Shown: positions 35,512 to 47,920 of the stretch, piece by piece | How positions within the stretch are numbered: the stretch's first letter is position 1 | Layout of the letters: every line of letters starts with the position of its first letter | From: Acholoe squamosa | Lineage: Eukaryota > Annelida > Polychaeta > Phyllodocida > Polynoidae | DNA length: 64,000 bases | NCBI GenBank assembly: GCA_949317995.1 | Contig: OX439043.1 | Coordinates: forward strand, 44,831,560 to 44,895,559 | Direction: 5' to 3' | Program-made: the position numbers and the translations under genes | The notes under the pieces: generated by a model | Seen by the model: the letters and a program-made list of their open reading frames with translations, nothing else | Databases searched by the model: none | Told to the model about the DNA's origin: nothing

Positions 35512-35552
35512 TGCCTTTTAGGTACTGATAGATTTCGAGTACCTAAAAGGCA
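35512..35552 (+). repeat. Perfect 15-bp stem-loop near a B-box-like motif
   Basis: TGCCTTTTAGGTACT (35512-35526), an 11-base loop, then AGTACCTAAAAGGCA (35538-35552). It is followed by GGTTCAAATCCCACC, which looks like a tRNA B box; no tRNA cloverleaf can be built around it. It may be a SINE relic or simply a hairpin. Confidence 0.6.
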
Positions 35553-35940
35553 GAACATCACTGGTTCAAATCCCACCCATGCTGGGCTTTCCCTGTATGA
35601 ACCACTGCCAAAGCTAATCATGAGCTGCTGTCAAAAATAAGAATATAGTATAGAAAAAGAACACTGTCAATATTCAATTGTCAACTCTCAGTGCCTCTAT
35701 TCTGTGATAAAGAACTGAGATTATCCAGTTTGGGCACCCAAAATCGTTCTGAAATGTGATAACCGTGTTATAAGCAGCAATAATTGAAAACTCAGAACCC
35801 AAAAGTTCTTATGCACGTTCTGTCTGTTGCTTGGCACCTAGAAAGTGACAGCTGGCTTTGCCTCCTCCCAGGCACTGACAGCACCATCACCATACACTGA
35901 CAGACGTTGATAGCTCCCCCATTCCACCGGCCAACCTCTC

Positions 35941-35995
35941 CAGGATGGCTACCGCAAGAAGCCGCAGACTCTACCTTATTACACGCGAAGAACAG
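35941..35995 (+). other. Possible small exon (speculative)
   Basis: Lies between an acceptor-like CCAACCTCTCCAG and a good donor AACAG-GTAAAG. It is open in two frames (beginning DGYRKKPQTLPYY or MATARSRRLYLI). There is no family match and no neighbouring exon was found. Low confidence. Confidence 0.2.
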
Positions 35996-36139
35996 GTAAA
36001 GTACAAGCACACGGAATTGGGTCCTCTTCTCCATGGATATAATAATAATGGTCACTTTACGTAATGTACATACTGAAAACAGAATAGCAGAGAGCATTGT
36101 TCACAACTTAGTGTGCCTGATTTGTATATGGGTGCGGAC

Positions 36140-36345
36140 TACTAAAATCGACATGGCGACATGGACTATTTTAGGCTTAGTGACATGGGACATGAACATT
36201 TTTCTTAAAATTTACATGGTGACATAAACAATTTCTTAAAATCGACATGATGACATGACAATTTCTTAAATTCCACATGGGGACATGGCCATTTTTTTAA
36301 ATCGACATGTGACATGGGGGACCTACCATCCACATCCCCTTGTAT
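36140..36345 (+). repeat. GACATGG-rich repeat family, copy 2
   Basis: Subrepeats TTTCTTAAAATCGACATG-TGACATG in tandem, ending GGGGGACCTACCATCCACAT plus CCCC. Matches 14380-14605. Confidence 0.65.
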
Positions 36346-37366
36346 GCCTCCAACGTGCATTTCTTGCCATACAACTGTGTCCCGAGACACGTAAAATATA
36401 CATTGTTTCTTGAGTAGCACCATTGGCAATAGTGTAAATTGACCATGAGGTTCAATTTCCTCCCCACTTCCCCATCTCCTTGCTGGCCCATCATAATTAC
36501 TAAATTCTGGTAATTTCCATCTACATGTATTCCCTGCCATTGGCATTCTTTTTCTTTTTGCTTTCCATTAAGTGTAGAAAGATGCCATGTGATGATAAAT
36601 GTATACTGTAATGAAAACCGTACTGTCGCAGCATTCTTGGGAGCAGAACCCTGGTGGCTAGGGACCTGGCAAAGGGTCAAATTATATCGGCAATGTACTA
36701 GAAGAAGTAGCATTTTTGCTGTTTTCTTTTCTAATATTGGGATTAGAAAATAGTGGACCAAGTATGCGTTGTCAATTTTAAATATCTTTCAGAATATGTA
36801 ACTCATTTTGCTGTCCGATGTCTAAATCTTTTCTGATAAGGGTTTTAACACCTTTTTCTAGTACATTTCCTATTTCATTTAACCCTTCATGAGGATTCTT
36901 ATCAGTAGGCAGATAAAGCTGATAAGGGCCGCGCTTGTTGCTATGACGTAACTGCTGCGGGGGACTGCTGCTCCCAAGAATAACTGGGTTCTTGCTCGTA
37001 AGGCTCCATCTTTCTAAAAAAGATGAAGTGTAGCCTACACAGGCTGAAATGTTTCAGAGACACACGCTGAGCATCGCACAAAACATACAAGTGTGCCATG
37101 GACGCCTAATTGCCCGGCCTAATTGCCTTTTCTAAAATGTCGCATGATATATAATTGTCCATGCATCCTCCAAGTTGCAAATGGAGGGGGTCTTATCGGG
37201 CTTGACACTGGTCCCCGAACTGGTCATATCATTTCACAAATGCCCATCGTCTGTTCATCGCTAAACTAGTTATTAACGCCCATTCCATATAGTTGGGAGG
37301 CCAGCCAGCTCAAATGTCGTTATTTTAAAATCTCCTCCAGGGTGTTGAGAGGAGCACAAAGTACGA
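36346..37366. other. No gene seen
   Basis: Contains GATAAG words near 36835 and 36900-36928 that resemble the GATAAGA family core, but no alignable copy. A 154-codon minus-strand frame at 36297-36761 has no motif. Confidence 0.35.
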
Positions 37367-37660
37367 GAGTTGGACTTTGGTAATTTGATAGTGCTGAATC
37401 CAAATCTGGGATGTGCAGCGCCATTTCTAGGTCGGAACAAGGTCAAATCAAAGGTCAAAGGTCACAATTGCAATGCACCCTATTAACTCAGAATATACAA
37501 GAATAAATAGAGCAAAGTCTTCGTACTGTTCTTTATTAGATACCAGACCGTGACCTTAGATTTGACCTTGTTCCTACCTAGATATTGAGATACGCATCTC
37601 AGATTCGTAATCAGCACCCTCAAATTACCCTATCAAAACGTCCAAATCTGGTGCTGCTTT
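37367..37660. mobile_element. Foldback repeat carrying a DR1 nuclear-receptor motif
   Basis: Imperfect inverted arms: the left contains GGTAATTTGATAGTGCTGA and GGAACAAGGTCAAATCAAAG; the right, read in reverse, contains GGTAATTTGAGGGTGCTGA and GGAACAAGGTCAAATCTAAG. The left arm contains AGGTCAAAGGTCA (37452-37464), a direct repeat of AGGTCA with one spacer base. Non-coding. Confidence 0.65.
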
Positions 37661-39200
37661 CCACACCTGGACACCGACCTCATTCCATACTGACCCCCAA
37701 ATTAATACCTAACAACCAGTGGAAGAATCTGAACAACATCTGACAGGATATGCCATCCAACCAAAATAGAAAAATGCATAGCAGCATTTGAAGTAAGCTT
37801 TTCTGTGGCAGCAGGAGTTAAATCTGCATCAAGAATTAAAACATAATAGAAGAACAAAGGACTTATAATGTTGCGGGTAATGTTGACGCCAGGATCGTGG
37901 TAGTAGGGTTAAGGCAATAGACGTCTACAGGTATCATGACTGTTTATCCCCTAATAGGAATAACACAGTCATACCCCTTAATAGAAAGGTGAATATGTCT
38001 AATGAACAATGCAGTAAACCCCATGTTGGTATCTCTTATAGTTATTGCGATATTAAGGGTAGTGTGAGGTAAAGTCAATGGTTTTCTGTGAAAGATTTCC
38101 CATACAAACTGCAGCCAGAAAGTGGTCATGCAGTGCACAGAGTCCCCTACTCCACAGTACTAGTACAAGGCTCTGTGAGAGCTGTTTCCATGGCCCTGAG
38201 CAGTGCAGATAAATGGCCTATATGTGATACAATTACCACTATCAATGTATAGTTTAAGGTAGATTGCAATCCTATAATATCCTCTGACATAGTTTTGACA
38301 AATCAACCACATCATGAAGACCTTTTGACATGACAACATGGAATGTATCATGTGAATTAATGATCTAGGCATGGGTATGCCCCTACATAACCTAAAATCC
38401 GTTCTAAATCACTGGGGATACATTCTGACACATAAAAGCTTTTTTCAGACAATACATTAAGCTTTGGGATGTGCATATACCTCCATTACCATCATATTAA
38501 TTTTTCATGTCATTTTGAGCTGCTCAGTCTTCCAGGGTGCGAGCAGTAACTCTTCTGTTAAGATAGAAAAGTGGAGGATAACCACAAATGTAGACCACTG
38601 TGTCTGTCCCCTGTGCCCTCAGGGCATCAGCTTTACTCATAGAAATGCCACAAGGCACGGATTCACTATCATAGACCATGCCCCTCAGTCCCCTACTACC
38701 AAGGTAGGCCTATATTTGGCTGCACAGGGGTTTAAATGGGGACTGTTTTCGCGGCATTGAGCTGTGCAGGTGAACGCCCTTCATGAGGAAGTCACAAAAT
38801 CTCTGTATGAAAAATCCTCAGCCACAGCTCTTCATGAATTCTTTTTTTAATTAAAACTCTAGACCATAGGCGATATACACAATTATTGATGTAATGATAA
38901 CAAAGTAAAGTTTATAAGATTGATATAAACAAATATGCCAGCACAGATAAAGGCGATGGTGTAAGGGCGTTAAGGCATGGGATAAACTACCTGCAGATGT
39001 TCAGACTCTAGAAAAAAACCTCTACCTTTAAATTCAAAATTAAAGATATCAAGCCTCCCCCGAAACAATAACCACCCTTCATAACACTTGCTCACCAGCA
39101 TGTTCCTTCATGTGATTACCCCCTTTCAAGCCCAGAGACTCTGTCTAATGGTTGCATTACCATGTTTTCTATGCAGATGTGGACTTATGTAAGTAATAGC
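37661..39200. other. No supported gene
   Basis: AT-rich. A GAGCTGCTC copy lies at 38517-38525. No convincing exon. Confidence 0.35.
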
Positions 39201-39317
39201 ATAGATGACCATTAGACTTCCACTAGGTCCTTTTATCCCAGATGGAGGACCAAGGCGAAGCCGAGGTCCTTTATCTAAGGGATAAAAGGACCGAGTGGAA
39301 GTCTAATGGTCACCTAT
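39201..39317. mobile_element. 117-bp near-perfect hairpin
   Basis: The left arm ATAGATGACCATTAGACTTC...GGTCCTTTTATCCC pairs with the right arm GGGATAAAAGGACC...GAAGTCTAATGGTCACCTAT. The loop region contains ACCAAGGCGAAGCCGAGGTC. Same style as 20220-20306. Probably a foldback MITE; a hairpin small-RNA source is possible. Confidence 0.75.
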
Positions 39318-41625
39318 GGTGTTTATACCATGGTTTCCACCATTAAATTAAATGTATTCATCTTAAAAAGCCATGAAAATCAATGTTATTTTTTGCGAGT
39401 CGACGTTATCCGTCCTCCGTATTGGTTTCTCGGCAAGACGACAACACTGCCTGGACACAAAGTGTTACGTCGGTGTGTGTCCTACAGGCATTTTCATAGA
39501 GCTACCGCTGGTAAGGAGTGCGCGCGACGGCCAGAATACCCTTAGAGCATATGCCAAAGTGACAACATGTCTCTCGCCGCTGTAAACAATCTGTCTGCCA
39601 CGCAGTCAACATGACGGCGAAAATTTTGCTCAATTCAATCTTCAATCCTGTTACATATACAGGTCAAATTAAAGGTAGGTGATAGAATATGTCTAGATTC
39701 ATCCTCTATACACATTAAGCTCCTACTGCTATAGTTTTTTTTTATATCGAATTAAATTCTTTGATGTCAACTTGCTGTCATATCGTCTCAATCCAAGTGT
39801 CAACAAGGGTTCATTTAGCGCATACTATTCAAACTTCATTATCCGCTCCAGGCACCATAAAATCATTCAAGAACGTGATAACCATGGTATAATCACCCCT
39901 ACCTACTACCTACCCCCATGATCCCCCCACATCAGCCATACCACTAAAGGTCCTGACTTCAGGCATTGGTTACATGAGCTGTTTGAGTATTAGTATAAAA
40001 GATATATAAATGTAGTGAGTATGGACTGCCCACTGGTGTTTTTCCCCTCCCCCCCCCACACATTGCTACTTTACTTTATGTACATGTATACATGTACTTG
40101 CTACAGTTTGAACACTGCTCGTCTTGGCAAACACAACGGAATGGTTAAGGGCTAACTATGGAATCTCCTTAAGGTTCCCTCACTAGCATTGTATTGAAAT
40201 CTCGTAACAATATATATGGTTGGAAACTGTGTGAATAGCAAGAATATGTATCTTTTCTATATAGTATTTTGTACCACTGGTCATGTGGGGAGGGATCTGC
40301 TTCTTTTTTTTTGTTTGTTGTGTAACTAGCCTTGTGTGAGGCTGATTCAGTTTAGTCATTGACATTGATATATGACAAGTTTACAATGATGACGTTTAAT
40401 GTTATTATTTTGTGGGTTTTTTTTCTATTTTTTTTCTATATTATTGGGTCTATGCATGTCATTCACCCACGTCATTATGTCAGTTTCCCACATCGCAATA
40501 ACTGTTTTTTTCGGTGAAGTTATAAAAATTGGTCACTGTTCTTGAATGGAAAGACAAGACACTAGTTTAATAACTATATTTTTTTGGTCTCTATGTATTT
40601 TTGGTACCCGCGCAGCTTGGTGATACCTTGTGATAAGACTTATGTTGACTGCATTTATTTAACGAAATTGTATGCCTTAAGCTGATATGTTTGATTATGA
40701 AGAGTCTGACCATATCTGTATTTGCGAAGGAGGATCATGCTTTATCCACAATGAAGATGCAACTAAAAGTTTACAAAATTGAAAATTGAATTGAGGAGGG
40801 GTAGTTTTGGTGTTTTGATGCAGCTGACAGGTGACAGGTAGATGAGGCACACAAAGTGACAGCTGATCATGACCTAGCTTGCCTCCCCACAGGTACCGTC
40901 AACACCACCTACATATATGCTGACGGTGATATAACTTGGCAGATGTTCAGAGATCCCCCCCTCCCGTTCCCCTGTGATACCTACTCCCTTCACCCTTACC
41001 CCCTGGCACATTGGTATAATACAAACTCATTTTCTTTCCATGAAAATCCCCTAAGTTCAGAGAAAAAGTGGTTTTGAAAAATTCATTCCAGGCGTATATT
41101 GTACAAGGCCAATATCTTGTAGGGCAGAGTTTTGCTAAATGGCAACCAAATAGTTTAGGAACTTGAGAAATGATGCCCTCTACAGCGTAGACACTTTTAG
41201 GGAAGTAGTCTCTCTGCCCTAAACAGGCTAAAAAATATTTTCTCCTATCGAATGAATTAGCCTTCCCCAGGCCCCATTAGAGACTGTTTTACAGCAGGGA
41301 ACGACATGGACTTTTTAAGAAAAGGAATGGCTATTTAAGGCTCAAACATCCGATTTGGTTTAAAAGAAAAAGCCACAGTTGTGTTAGAGAAATAATATTG
41401 TTTTGACCCATCGCGTTCCCTGCAGTCTATAATATATTTCACGCGAGCATCAGGAAAAGGTGATAGATTATGCGTCTGAAGACAATCTAGAATAACTAGG
41501 TCTTATAGATGGTCTTTTCTCTAAATGTAAGAAAACATGAAATAAATACATTGTCATATTTTGTTCTATTCAGTCAATTCGTCAAAACGCACTCGTTCTC
41601 CGAGGCAGTACATAATCCTGCATTA
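39318..41625. other. No supported gene
   Basis: A C-run lies near 40050-40058 and T-runs near 40310 and 40430. Otherwise AT-rich and unassigned. Confidence 0.4.
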
Positions 41626-42014
41626 GGCAAAAAAAAAGGTTTGTTTCCAGTAACATGGTCAGAAAAGGTGAGGTCGGTAGGTCGGATCTTTTTTTTTTTT
41701 AGATCTAAGATCTTATCTAGGCATGATTGTATTGAATTGTGGATCCCATAAGTGTACCACATCACTTTTTCCATCGGTCATCATGCTTACGATGTATTTT
41801 GCAAGAAAAAATGCATTAAACAAACAGGAAAATATAGGCATACATTTCCGACCCTAAAAATGCCTAAAATATGAAAAAAAAATCTTTAAAAAATGCCTAA
41901 AAATATGAAAAAAATGTAGAAAAATATCAAAAATTTCTTTAAAAGGTCTGAGGTCGGCCCTGTTTGGCTGAGGTCGGTCGGGTGACCGGAAACAAACCTT
42001 TTTTTTCTTTGGCC
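41626..42014. mobile_element. TTA-flanked MITE with AAAAAGGTTTGTTTCC ends
   Basis: The terminal inverted repeats are GGCAAAAAAAAAGGTTTGTT at the left and AACAAACCTTTTTTTTCTTT then GGCC at the right. TTA flanks both sides (41623-41625 and 42015-42017). The subterminal TGAGGTCGGTAGGTCGG is also inverted. The interior has AATGCCTAAAAATATGAAAA repeats. A TTA duplication fits PIF/Harbinger (inference). The two open frames at the left end are artefacts. Confidence 0.8.
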
Positions 42015-42419
42015 TTACAATCTGATGACACCATCGATGGTTCCTAGTAACCGAACTGTGTAGCTAATTTATGCTGGGTGGGCATGGCCTTGTTGTTGTT
42101 TTGTTTGCGGGGCGAAAAATGCTTTGATCCCTCTGAGTAGGGGGCAAAAACCTTTTACTTATTTTCAGCGAGAAAGCTCATTACTAAAATGGTGTACAAA
42201 TTAATTTTACAGCTCCTCCGGGAAATGGTCCTTGAGAAGTGAGAGGGCAAAGCCATTCTTATGCATTCCTGTGAACACCATAATGTTCCCCATGACACTG
42301 CAGGTTCCTAATAAATGTATATAACGTAAAGTAAAAATTAAACACGGTATTAGCTCCAGAAGAAGATGTACAAGAGAGTATGCAATTCTTCTTCTCGTTT
42401 AGGAAACGTCGCAGGCATG

Positions 42420-42452
42420 TGTTTCGGATCTGAACACCTTTTTGCAATGTAT
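42420..42452 (-). mobile_element. Relic end of the GTGTTTAGAT element family
   Basis: TTCGGATCTGAACACCTTTT then TGCAATGTA resembles the right end of 24815-25717 (GATCTAAACACCATTTTTGC then AGTG-TA). No left end was found, so this is a fragment. Confidence 0.4.
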
Positions 42453-42524
42453 ACGTCATGGATAAACACAACGTTGGTGTCATTTGCTTACAGTGCTTAT
42501 GGTCCCCAAGTCTTATAGCAGTGC

Positions 42525-42563
42525 AGAGTACTTTGAAAACTATGATAGTTTTCAGAGTACTCT
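42525..42563. repeat. 18-bp-arm hairpin
   Basis: AGAGTACTTTGAAAACTA, loop TGA, TAGTTTTCAGAGTACTCT, with one mismatch. Isolated. Confidence 0.75.
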
Positions 42564-43557
42564 TCACTTTGCGTGAAAACAAGAGCATGCACTCCCCTCC
42601 CCAGAGTCTTTCTGATATTCCGATAAAGCAACCATGTGATGGGAATATTCATCTTTATCCATGTTCATATTGATATACATTTTTGTAATTCTTCATCTAA
42701 ACCTCGGGGCTAGCCGAACCAGTGACTGATGGGAAGGTAGTGTTAGTGTTGATATTGCAAGCATACTTCATTTCCCTCGAGAGTCTGTGGGCATTATTCC
42801 TTATCAAGGATAGGTGTGTGATAGGCTCAATCTATGCGAGTTGTAAAATGCCCTTTTGCCCAAGCTATGTACTCCACCTCTTATCGAAATGTAGTACAGG
42901 GCAAGGTCAGTTTGCCAACCTGGGTTCCTTAAGTAAGCCAGCCTGCTGGAAGTGATGTAGAAAGGGTTTCTCATTAAAAAAAAGTTAGCACGACAATCTC
43001 GTGCGGACAAGGCCTTATCTATCTGTTGTCTACAAGAAAATGTCCTCGGAATAAAATTATCTTATTTGCAGGGTGCACCTCGCATGTAAAGAGTTCTATT
43101 CTGTATATTTTATACACAATTTGTAGATTGTATTAGATGTCCTTATCTCCACGACGAACAAGAAAGCGTATTTATGTAAACTGGGCCCCTCTTTCAGTCC
43201 GACTTCAGGAAGGCATTTCTCAAGATGGTATGACTAGACACAGCCACTACGACTTGAACTCAGGAAATGAACTACAATTCTGTACAATCAGCACTTCATT
43301 TAGTAATCATATAGTGTTTGATAGGGCAGTCGTACCAAATGCAATCATTTGTGACTACGAGATGCAAAGCTTGAATGGTATTAGAGTGAGGGATTGCACT
43401 ACGATTTGAAAGAGTCTAGTTGTACCATCTTGAGAAATACCTTCCTGATCTCTGAGAATACCGATTGCTATAACCCTCCTCATAGCAGCCATTTGCTACA
43501 TGGGTGCAGGAGGCTATTACTACGACCAGACACAGTTACGATTTGAAACTCCCAAGA

Positions 43558-43628
43558 ACATAATGTGTTAACACACGTATATTATATGTGTTGACACACG
43601 CGACCAGGACATTTCTTAACACATTATG

Positions 43629-43629
<1 letters not shown>
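43558..43629. repeat. Inverted repeat beside a TA microsatellite
   Basis: ACATAATGTGTTAA (43558-43571) and TTAACACATTATGT (43616-43629) are perfect 14-bp inverted copies. An (AT)n run of about 52 bp follows at 43635-43686. Confidence 0.75.

Positions 43630-43634
<5 letters not shown>

Positions 43635-43686
<52 letters not shown>
43635..43686. repeat. (AT)n microsatellite
   Basis: Uninterrupted dinucleotide run. Confidence 0.95.
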
Positions 43687-43690
<4 letters not shown>

Positions 43691-44611
43691 TTGCATTCCC
43701 CTAGGCATTGACCAATCAAGCTGGAACTTTGTTAACAAGGAGTACTTTGAGATTTGAAGGATGCCTAAATCGTCACCAGCTCACAGCACTTTGATTCTGC
43801 ACGAGTGGTAATCCTCTCATTAAGCGCTAAAGAATGCAAACCCAAGTATTGTACACCTGCATATAGTAGAAAGGGTAAATGGTATGTCTTCAATAGATTT
43901 TCAGAGCCTGATGTTGAAGAGTGTTATGTTCTAATAGGAAGTACGAATTGTCTCTTTTTTTCCGACTTTAATGTCCCATACCCACCTCTCCCGCCCCTTT
44001 CTCCTCCTCTCACTGTTCACTACAGGCTTAGTCTGACTCTGATCACTTTCATTTTAACTCATAGTCCTCCTTCCAATGCCTATTGCTTCTTTATCCTTCT
44101 CATTTTAGGATTGCTGATAGAAGGTTGGCAAAGCTGGTGAAAGCAGAGTTATATGTGTGCTATTAAGGAGTTACTATAGAAACTACTGGTGCTATCCTGT
44201 GGTAATGTCATGAAGTAGATCAAGTGGGCTCACTACCACCACCATGTGGCAGCTGAAAGAATCACATGCACACTGGATGGATATCTATACACCACCTTCT
44301 GCACACTACTGCCCCCTACATGTAGCACTAGAAACTACCTCTCCAGTGCTGAGATTAGCTAATTGTGAAAGACTGTAAGTATCATTATCTGCGATGAAAT
44401 TAGCCCGTCAATGAGTTCTGTTATTTTTTTATATTGACCCTATTGTCAATGGACCATTCTGGGTATTATTAATATTTTTCATATTTATTAATTTCTTCGC
44501 CATATAAAGCCCAAGCTCTGCTCACGATCCACACTCAACAATCTCCTGTATTCCCCAACAGGAACCAGGATCCATAAGTTATGACAAACCCATTTCCTCC
44601 AATAGACTCTG
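43687..44611. other. No supported gene
   Basis: A 111-codon frame at 43805-44140 is low-complexity and lacks domains. The sequence directly upstream of the LTR shows no second element. Confidence 0.4.
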
Positions 44612-45116
44612 TGACATAAGGTACAAGGATGTAATAACATTCCAACCTTATCTACATCCGCACAGCCCCTTATGGAGGAAGTGCGATCCACCTGTGGTGC
44701 CATATTTGGAATGAGAGGATATTTCACAATCTCCTCTCAATTCTCATTAACATAATCTACCCACAGGTGTCACTCTCTCTTTATGACATGTGTCACTTTT
44801 CTATTGCGCTACATGTACAGAACATTTCAGAACACTGTGAGCTGCTCAAGCCCTTAGTATAAAAGGTAGCTTGAGCAGCTCCCAATCTATCTATTCTAAG
44901 CTCCCAATCATCTCTCCCAACTTACACCTTACACCTATACCTAGAACCTACGACAGGTTGAGCTATAGGATTGGAGGCAGAGCTTGGATATTGGCGAGTG
45001 TTATCATTGTTACCATCTTTATGAAACACTCATGTCAGCTATGCAATAAAAGGATCAAATGAACTTCTCTGGATTCCATGTATATTCACTTCACCACTTG
45101 TAACCGTCCATTGACA
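44612..45116 (+). repeat. 5' long terminal repeat
   Basis: 505 bp. The TATA box TATAAAA (44858-44864) lies in the loop of a perfect 12-bp inverted repeat (GAGCTGCTCAAG / CTTGAGCAGCTC, 44839-44850 and 44870-44881). A polyadenylation signal AATAAA is at 45045-45050. This gives a U3-R-U5 order in the plus direction. Confidence 0.88.
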
Positions 45117-45168
45117 CGATGGTGGATGAACCCTCCAAGAATATCCCACTACCAACCTCTCATTAAAC

Positions 45169-45630
45169 ATGAGCAATAGTGAGACATCACCCAAGGAGCC
45201 AGCTTCAGAACAATGCACCTTTACACCACCTGGGCTAGACGCGCCCAACCACCCCACAAGTGCTACTACACATCACTTCCAGAGGCAAATTTCATCACCT
45301 GACACCTTCAAAATGATCTAGCCATACCCACCTGCCACACCAAAGGACACCCCCCCTGGTAGAAGCTATACAGCGCCACGATCTGACGCTGACAGTGACA
45401 GCCCCAGGAGCAGCCGCAATGATTAGGATTCAGGGAACGGAACTACAGCACCTATAGTCCCCGCCCCCACCCTACAGGACCTGACCACACGACCGCCCAC
45501 CACTACTCCTGTTCCTACTACTGAAGCAGAAGTTAACTCAATTGACTCTCACACCTCCAGGACTCTTGCACTGACGATGAAAAGCACGAATATGAGGACT
45601 AGAGCCAGAACCCTCAACTCTAAAGCCTAA
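45169..45630 (+). pseudogene. Gag-like reading frame, interrupted
   Basis: Starting at the ATG at 45169 the frame gives MSNSETSPKEPASEQCTFTP, then P/S/T-rich sequence rich in charged residues, with in-frame stops near 45317 and 45425. There is no zinc knuckle. It sits where gag is expected, just after the LTR and a TGG that could start a primer-binding site (45121). Identity as gag is positional inference. Confidence 0.4.
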
Positions 45631-45671
45631 AAGCAAGTCTGGTCAATATGGACAGCAAGGTAAGGCCATTT

Positions 45672-45782
45672 TAGTTGATACAGATTTGACTAAGAGTGCA
45701 GTATCTGTTAACATGGACAACCACTTGTATAGAGCTCTCGTTGATTCTGGCGCCTCCCTGTCTTTTATTAGCCAAATTGGCT
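45672..45782 (+). pseudogene. Retropepsin-like protease fragment
   Basis: The frame reads through VSVNMDNHLYRALVDSGASL followed by SFISQIG and then a stop. DSGAS is the catalytic aspartate motif of retroviral-type aspartic proteases, and RALVDSGASLSFIS is typical of LTR retrotransposons. Continuation in another frame (NLRLIVLLADKTPF) looks like the next protease strand, implying a frameshift near 45780. The flap and second conserved segment are not clear. Confidence 0.7.
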
Positions 45783-47920
45783 GATAGGATAGCAAGCACA
45801 TATTTTAGAATGTGTAATAACCTCAGACTCATAGTGTTACTGGCTGATAAGACCCCTTTTCCTCCAGAAGCACCCTACAATGTCTATATTCAGAGTATAG
45901 ACCTACCCCCCCGACCCCCACCCCAGCCCTACACCCCAATCTACTCTTCTAACAAACTCACCCATGGTAACCTTCTTACCACCCTTGAAACAGACATACA
46001 TAACACCACCCAGACACAGATAGGCATATTCTCTTCGTGTAATAGATGTTTCCTCTCCATTTCCCATATATTATTTCAATGGAGAGTATTCATTAGAACC
46101 ACCAAATTCACCTTTTTTTATGTTTCATTTTTCCACAAATTCCAATTATCATACCAACACATCAAACTTTAATACCACAACTAAGTGGGTGACATTGCCA
46201 AAAATTTTATTTAATTTTCTGAGGGCTCAGGCAGCCGTAAACTGGATGATCTGGTTGGCACGCCACATAAATTACCCACGGTCACAGCGTACGCTCGGTT
46301 TGTGTCCCATTAAATTGGGGTATGCATGCGCCGGTTTGTTACAAGCTCAGGGCTCCTCTATACTCTAAGGTATTACCAAATGACGGCCTACTGTAGGAGA
46401 GCAGCTCTCTTGCATCCTGATCCATGTTTATACCTCTGTTTGCCATTGGTACTGGAATGTTTGGTGAGACACTTAATCTAATAACTCAGCACGGTTCCCT
46501 GCTGTGTTAACACAACAGGAACAAGTGCACCCCTGGTAAGCTGACTAATCTCAGCGCCACAGCCATTACCCCCCCCCTAATTATACTACAATATTCAGAT
46601 CACCCTATGATCATCCGTACCTCGGCCAAGGTCCCTTAAATTTGCATATCACTGTACAGTTATATGCAAAACAACCAATAGCTAGGCCTCGTGCCATATA
46701 TGGGTGAGACATACCTCATCGGGAGGCATGTAATGAGGAATTAGCCAACCTCATGAAGTGCTTATAAGCCTCACACCACCCCCCATCTTAACCACTTCCC
46801 AAACAATATACCAAATTTACCAAACCCAGTCACCACATGGAGCAAGTATCCGGAGACCACAGGGCCAAATGTCGAGGCTGCCATGCAACCAGCCCAGGTA
46901 GGTTTTTGTCTTATGTGTCCATTAGTAGCGTCATCAATCGTTCTAGCATGACAATAATGGATTATGCTATCATGTTACCCAGATACCCATTACTCGCCAA
47001 TGGTAGTGTGCGCCCAGAGTGCTTTGTAAAATGTGATAGTTGAATTCGCAGTCCACTGCATGCCTTTCTACGACGACCTGACCACTTTAGATCTTACTTA
47101 TCAACCTTTTGGCAACACCCCACCCACCCCACCCGCCCCACACACAACCCATCCTACCTTAGATTACCCATTTATTTAATACTAATTATTAGCCTTGAGG
47201 CACCAAAGTCATATGGATTCAACCCAGGGTGGACCATCCATAGCCTTCTAGGCCCACATGGCAATAGGAGCAAGGCCATGGATCTGTTTGGTCACAGCTA
47301 TCAATCTAAAAAGTTTGAATTTGCTCATTTTTATCAAGCCAAGCACCCCCACCACCATATCAACCATCTAAGCTCACTAATCATTAAAACCTCTTACAAA
47401 AGAATTAGGGTAAAAACACATCAATTACTAGCCATAGATTAACCTAACGAACTAGTCTATTTAGAAATTATGCCTATGAGTGTCCTATCACCCCGAAACA
47501 CCCTGCGCCTCACACCCCACCTTTCTCTCACACAAAACCAAGCCCCCCCCCCCTTCTACTCAACCAACCAAGCCCTATTCCCCCCAAATCAAAATTCGTA
47601 TGGTTCACTATTGCAGTAGAGTACATGTGCACTGGCAAAATCAAAACAAACCGTTTTGTCAGTATACCCGTAACCATAACAACGGGGGAAACACCTACTC
47701 TATTTATAGAACAGGTGTCCCCGCACTGCGATAGTGAATGCTCGGCGAGTCTAGCCACGGCATCGTCCCCCGACCCAGGAGAGCATACCAGATAGAAAAG
47801 CTCGGGCCCAAACGGCGGCAAAGCAAATCGAGCCCACTAAGTTGGCTCTGCTGAACCCCAAGAAGCCCAGCACCCCAACTATCTATATATGTTTAAACTC
47901 AACCTGGCTAAGAGGGCCAC
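45783..47920 (+). other. Decayed interior of the LTR retrotransposon
   Basis: Open frames up to 158 codons occur (45696-46172), rich in P, T and H, with no polymerase motif such as YxDD visible. 47600-47910 is a charged stretch (KQIEPTKLALLNPKKPSTPT) that may be the end of a polyprotein. A purine-rich AAGAGGG just before the 3' LTR could be the polypurine tract. Confidence 0.45.

Noticed and set aside
35512..35585. Functional tRNA gene
   Set aside because: There is a B-box-like motif and a strong stem, but no acceptor stem, D arm or T stem can be formed consistently.
36297..36761. 154-codon minus-strand frame
   Set aside because: It overlaps the end of a dispersed repeat and has no recognisable domain or exon boundaries.
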